From Eutrophocola sp965662685 (GTDB lineage Bacteria; Pseudomonadota; Gammaproteobacteria; Pseudomonadales; Pseudohongiellaceae), in assembly GCA_965662685.1 (NCBI GenBank), contig CBFIIQ010000009.1:1-64000 (forward strand): 64,000 nt of DNA. The letters run 5' to 3'. Below the pieces are notes generated by a model. That model did not search any database and was not told the origin of the DNA. It saw only the letters and a program-made list of their open reading frames with translations. A program made the translations under genes and the position numbers. Of this stretch, positions 61,023 to 64,000 are shown piece by piece. Position 1 is the first letter of the stretch. Every line of letters begins with the position of its first letter.

Positions 61023-61063
61023 TTGACGCACGTCAATTTCGCTTCCCGCTGATGGGCTACTCT
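61023..61063 (+). promoter_or_regulatory. FNR-like class II promoter for the PIMT-esterase fusion
   Basis: The box TTGACGCACGTCAA (61023-61036) is symmetric. TACTCT at 61058-61063 starts 28.5 bp from the centre. The start near 61070 gives a leader of about 21 bases containing GGAG. Confidence 0.7.
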
Positions 61064-61090
61064 TTCCTGCATTCAAAAAAGGAGAGTGTC

Positions 61091-63082
61091 ATGGAAACAC
61101 TAACCACATATGATAAGGATGCCTTCCTGGCGTTACTGAAAAACCGGGGTATTGAGGACGCTGCGGTATTGAGTGCGATGGCCACTGTGCCGCGGGAACG
61201 TTTCGTAGGTATGGATCTTGCGGAATTTGCCTATGACGATTCACCGCTGCCCATTGAGGAGGGACAAACCATATCCCAGCCTTATATCGTAGCCTTGATG
61301 CTTCAGGCCATGCACTTGATGCCTGGTGATACAGTGCTGGAAATCGGCACAGGTTCAGGTTACGCCGCGGCAGTGTTGTCACGCATTGTGAAAAAAGTTT
61401 ATACGATTGAGCGCCACCAGAGCCTGGCGAACATTGCACAGCAGCGCCTGCAGGCCCTAGGCTATGATAATGTTGATGTACGTTGTGGTGATGGCACGTT
61501 GGGCTGGCCTGAGCATGCGCCTTTTGATGCAATTGTGGTTACAGCGGGCGGACCTGACATTCCGCATTCATTATCGGGCCAGTTATCACCTGGTGGCTGT
61601 CTGGTTATTCCCGCTGGCCCGACGCTGCATCAGCAGCAGTTGCTTCGTCTTACCCGAATGACAGACGGCACCATGGAAGTGGAAGAATTGGGTGGTGTGC
61701 GTTTCGTGCCCCTGATTGGTGAGGAAGGCTGGCAGGACGTGGAGCGGGAACTTGCACCGGGATTGCGCACCAGGTCGCCGACTCCGGAGCCGCTGGCAGA
61801 ACAGATAGAAAAAGCCGCCATTCACATTCCCTCCATCGACACCGTGAACCTTGATTCCCTGCTGGAGCGAATCGGAAATGCCAGGCTGGTGCTGATGGGC
61901 GAGGCCACTCACGGGAGTGCAGAATTTTATGAGATGCGGGCCAGGATTTCGAAGGAACTGATTACTCGCAAAGGATTTGATTTCATTGCTGTGGAAGCAG
62001 ACTGGCCTGATGCTGCCCAGATTGATCACTTTATTCGTGAGACCCGGATTGAGCCAACGCAGGAGCTTACTTTTAGCCGTTTTCCTACCTGGATGTGGGC
62101 GAATCGCCAGGTTCTGGAGTTCGTCCAGTGGCTTCGCAAACACAATCGGGAGGGGCAAAGTGAAAGTGACAAGACGGGTTTTTACGGGCTGGATCTTTAC
62201 AGCATGTATGCTTCAATCAATGCGGTGATTTCCTATCTTGAGCAGGTCGATCCAGTGGCGGCGGAACAGGCAAGGCGTCGCTATGGCTGTCTTATGCCAT
62301 GGGAAGGCGATCCGGCTACCTATGGCAAAATGGCTTTGCTTGGCCGCAGTGGAAACTGTGAACCGGAAGTGGTTTCCATGTTGCGCGACCTGTTGCAAAA
62401 ACGTCTTGATTATTCCACTCATGACGGACGCAAATTTCTGGATGCGGTGTCCAATGCCCGTTTGGTGAGGGATGCAGAGCAGTATTACCGGGTTATGTAC
62501 CAGGGGTCGGTGCATTCCTGGAATCTGCGCGACACCCACATGTTCGACACACTTAAACATCTGCTGGAATTTCACGGCCCCCACAGTAAAGCCATTGTCT
62601 GGGCGCACAATTCTCATCTTGGAGACGCCAGTGCCACGGAAATGAGTGCGCGTGGAGAATTTAATGTAGGCTCGTTGTGTCGGAAACAGTACGGTGATGA
62701 TGCTTACCTGATTGGTTTCGGTACCGATCATGGGACAGTAGCTGCTGCTGAAGACTGGGGAGCGCCGATGGAAATCAAAACGGTACTGCCGGCACGCGCT
62801 GATTCCTATGAACGTCTGTGCCATGACAGTGGGCTGGATGCCTTCCTGCTGCCGCTGCGGGATGCGGACAAAACCCTGGCAGCAGCATTGGAGGAAACCC
62901 GGCTGGAGCGCGCTATCGGAGTGATTTACCGACCGGATTCAGAGATGGCCAGCCATTATTTTACTGCAAGCCTGTCGCGTCAATTTGATGAGTATATTTG
63001 GTTTGATGAAACACGGGCTGTGGATGCGTTGGGGCCGGAAGCCGGACCCGGCATACCGGAAACTTTTCCTTTCGGACTGTAG
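61091..63082 (+). CDS. Protein-L-isoaspartate methyltransferase fused to erythromycin-esterase domain
   Basis: The 663-residue fusion starts with a PIMT domain (about 1-210): RERFV, EEGQTISQPYIVALM, and the SAM motif VLEIGTGSGYAAA. It repairs isoaspartyl residues that build up in ageing proteins. The C-terminal half (about 245-640) is an erythromycin-esterase-like domain: VLMGEATHGSAEFYEMRA, FIAVEADWPDA, WAHNSHLGDA and FGTDHGTVAAA. The glutamate/histidine pairs fit a hydrolase, but the natural substrate is unknown, and drug resistance is not implied. ATG 61091 follows GGAG. The compact FNR-like promoter links protein repair to low oxygen. Confidence 0.92.
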   Translation: METLTTYDKDAFLALLKNRGIEDAAVLSAMATVPRERFVGMDLAEFAYDDSPLPIEEGQTISQPYIVALMLQAMHLMPGDTVLEIGTGSGYAAAVLSRIVKKVYTIERHQSLANIAQQRLQALGYDNVDVRCGDGTLGWPEHAPFDAIVVTAGGPDIPHSLSGQLSPGGCLVIPAGPTLHQQQLLRLTRMTDGTMEVEELGGVRFVPLIGEEGWQDVERELAPGLRTRSPTPEPLAEQIEKAAIHIPSIDTVNLDSLLERIGNARLVLMGEATHGSAEFYEMRARISKELITRKGFDFIAVEADWPDAAQIDHFIRETRIEPTQELTFSRFPTWMWANRQVLEFVQWLRKHNREGQSESDKTGFYGLDLYSMYASINAVISYLEQVDPVAAEQARRRYGCLMPWEGDPATYGKMALLGRSGNCEPEVVSMLRDLLQKRLDYSTHDGRKFLDAVSNARLVRDAEQYYRVMYQGSVHSWNLRDTHMFDTLKHLLEFHGPHSKAIVWAHNSHLGDASATEMSARGEFNVGSLCRKQYGDDAYLIGFGTDHGTVAAAEDWGAPMEIKTVLPARADSYERLCHDSGLDAFLLPLRDADKTLAAALEETRLERAIGVIYRPDSEMASHYFTASLSRQFDEYIWFDETRAVDALGPEAGPGIPETFPFGL

Positions 63083-63253
63083 TGCTAACAGATCGGATTG
63101 GCGACGCCAGGCAGGCCAAAGGCGCTGCTGCAGCGATAAAGTCAAATATTAACCCCGGGAAAAATATTTCAGAATCTGGAAGAAATTCAATTGTGACTGG
63201 CGCTGATGATAACCAGATAGTGAAATACAACTTCATGTATGGAGCATTTTTTT

Positions 63254-63730
63254 ATGGTAAACAAAAACTACCTGTATATCCTGATAGCAGACAATAGCCG
63301 GGCAAAAATATTTCGAACGCATATTCCCCTTGAAAGTCTCGAGATGTTGTATGAGGAGGAAAATATACAGGGACGCAAGAAACCTGCTGATTTATACAGT
63401 GATAAAGCGGGCACCCAGCAAAGTGGCAGCGGCGGTTTCCATAGTTTTGCCGGTGAGAGGCAAAGTTATGAAGAGATAAAATTTTCCAGAAAATTATGTC
63501 ACCTGTTGGATAAAAAGTACCAGGCTGGTGAATTCAGCAAGCTTATGTTGATAGCCCCGCCGCATTTCCTGGGTGAGCTGCGCAAGCATCTGGGACATGA
63601 ATGTAAAGATGTCCTTTTGAAGACCATAGACAAGGACCTGGTCAATCACTCGGAGAAAGACGTTATGGCAAGAATTCTGGAATATCAGCCTGAGCTTAAG
63701 CAGCTTGTAATGAAAGCCTCTTATCGCTAA
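63254..63730 (+). CDS. Host-attachment-like protein (PF10116)
   Basis: The 158-residue cytoplasmic protein resembles the family first described as required for attachment to host cells. Visible family features are YLYILIADNSRAKIFRT near the N-terminus, a glycine/serine loop with HSFAGER, and LMLIAPPHFLGELRKHL followed by KDLVNHS near the C-terminus. The domain looks like an eRF1/RNA-release-factor-type fold, and a role in stress or translation is more likely than attachment. ATG 63254 has GGAG nine bases upstream; ATG 63239 overlaps that site. Confidence 0.8.
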   Translation: MVNKNYLYILIADNSRAKIFRTHIPLESLEMLYEEENIQGRKKPADLYSDKAGTQQSGSGGFHSFAGERQSYEEIKFSRKLCHLLDKKYQAGEFSKLMLIAPPHFLGELRKHLGHECKDVLLKTIDKDLVNHSEKDVMARILEYQPELKQLVMKASYR

Positions 63731-64000
63731 CTGCGTTTTATTTCGATAATTCAGCAGCAGGTATTTTCAAGATAGTTCTGAAGCGGTATTGTCAAAGTAT
63801 GTGAATAAATATTACCAATCAATATTTTCACAGGTGCCCGGAAACCCGGTTACCCGATATGCCTGACTTGTGTGACACGGGATTCTCTTTTGCCTTTTGT
63901 GGTGATTTTGGAAGAATGCAAAAACCAGGCTTTAACCTTTGCCGGTATGATTGCATTTTCTGCTCATTGAACGTTTCTTCCTGAAATAACTGCGTCGCCG
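63731..64000. other. Right edge, no feature recognised
   Basis: About 270 bp after the host-attachment-like gene. I see no complete gene, FNR-like box or clear terminator. A promoter for a gene beyond the window is possible. Confidence 0.4.

Noticed and set aside
61091..63082. Antibiotic resistance gene
   Set aside because: The erythromycin-esterase fold alone does not show macrolide hydrolysis. The fusion to protein repair and the promoter point to a housekeeping or stress role.

Overview
The window reads as one chromosomal segment of a proteobacterium, most likely gammaproteobacterial. The reasons are the FNR-family regulator with E. coli-like cysteine spacing, the gene families present and a GC content near 50%. 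The exact lineage is inferred, not shown. Coding density is high. I see no rRNA, tRNA, insertion sequence, phage gene or CRISPR array.

The segment is dominated by carbon storage, fermentation and survival genes. Positions 185-6591 (minus) hold a phosphoketolase operon: ackA, tal, xfp and a short glucan phosphorylase. Positions 7211-9231 (plus) hold a catalytically degenerate GAPDH paralogue fused by a 1-base overlap to a canonical GAPDH. Positions 9523-17409 carry survival and maintenance genes: a hibernation factor with a cold-shock domain, a COG2187 kinase-like protein, a GYD protein, a redox membrane protein, a YbdK-type ligase, an M20 peptidase and dodecin. Positions 17579-25567 hold a giant CheB-CheR-histidine kinase-REC hybrid, a PilZ protein, an FNR-type regulator and glgC. 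A two-domain kinase, a ZIP transporter, a glycine-zipper lipoprotein and a lipoyl-like protein follow.

Positions 29336-37089 (minus) hold a complete N-type ATPase operon in the order atpDCQRBEFAG, preceded by a two-helix channel and a CBS protein. Positions 37339-48019 (plus) hold malQ-glgB-glgX-glgP-glgA. After that come a class I aldolase, PolX, a CBS protein, envelope proteins, a DUF1540 protein, PEP synthase, a Nudix hydrolase, a stress protein, an SDR, a PIMT-erythromycin esterase fusion and a host-attachment-like protein.

The main result is regulatory. About sixteen FNR/ANR-like boxes (TTGAY-N4-RTCAA) lie in promoter regions across the window. At twelve of them a good TAnnnT -10 hexamer begins exactly 28.5 bp from the box centre on the side of a gene or transcript, and two more fit less well. 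This is the layout of class II FNR promoters. The boxes would drive ackA-tal-xfp-glgP, both GAPDH genes, COG2187, GYD, the redox protein, dodecin, ZIP, the CBS-channel-N-ATPase operon, the glycogen operon, aldolase, OmpA and PIMT-Ere. One box has no gene. It faces a 180-nt stretch that folds into hairpins and ends in a stem followed by seven U, so I propose an oxygen-responsive small RNA there.

Taken together the window looks like a low-oxygen survival island under an FNR protein encoded inside it. Glycogen would be broken down to sugar phosphates, then to acetyl phosphate and acetate with ATP from AckA. The N-ATPase would maintain ion gradients, while ribosome hibernation and protein repair protect the cell. 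This functional picture is inference from gene content and promoter architecture.
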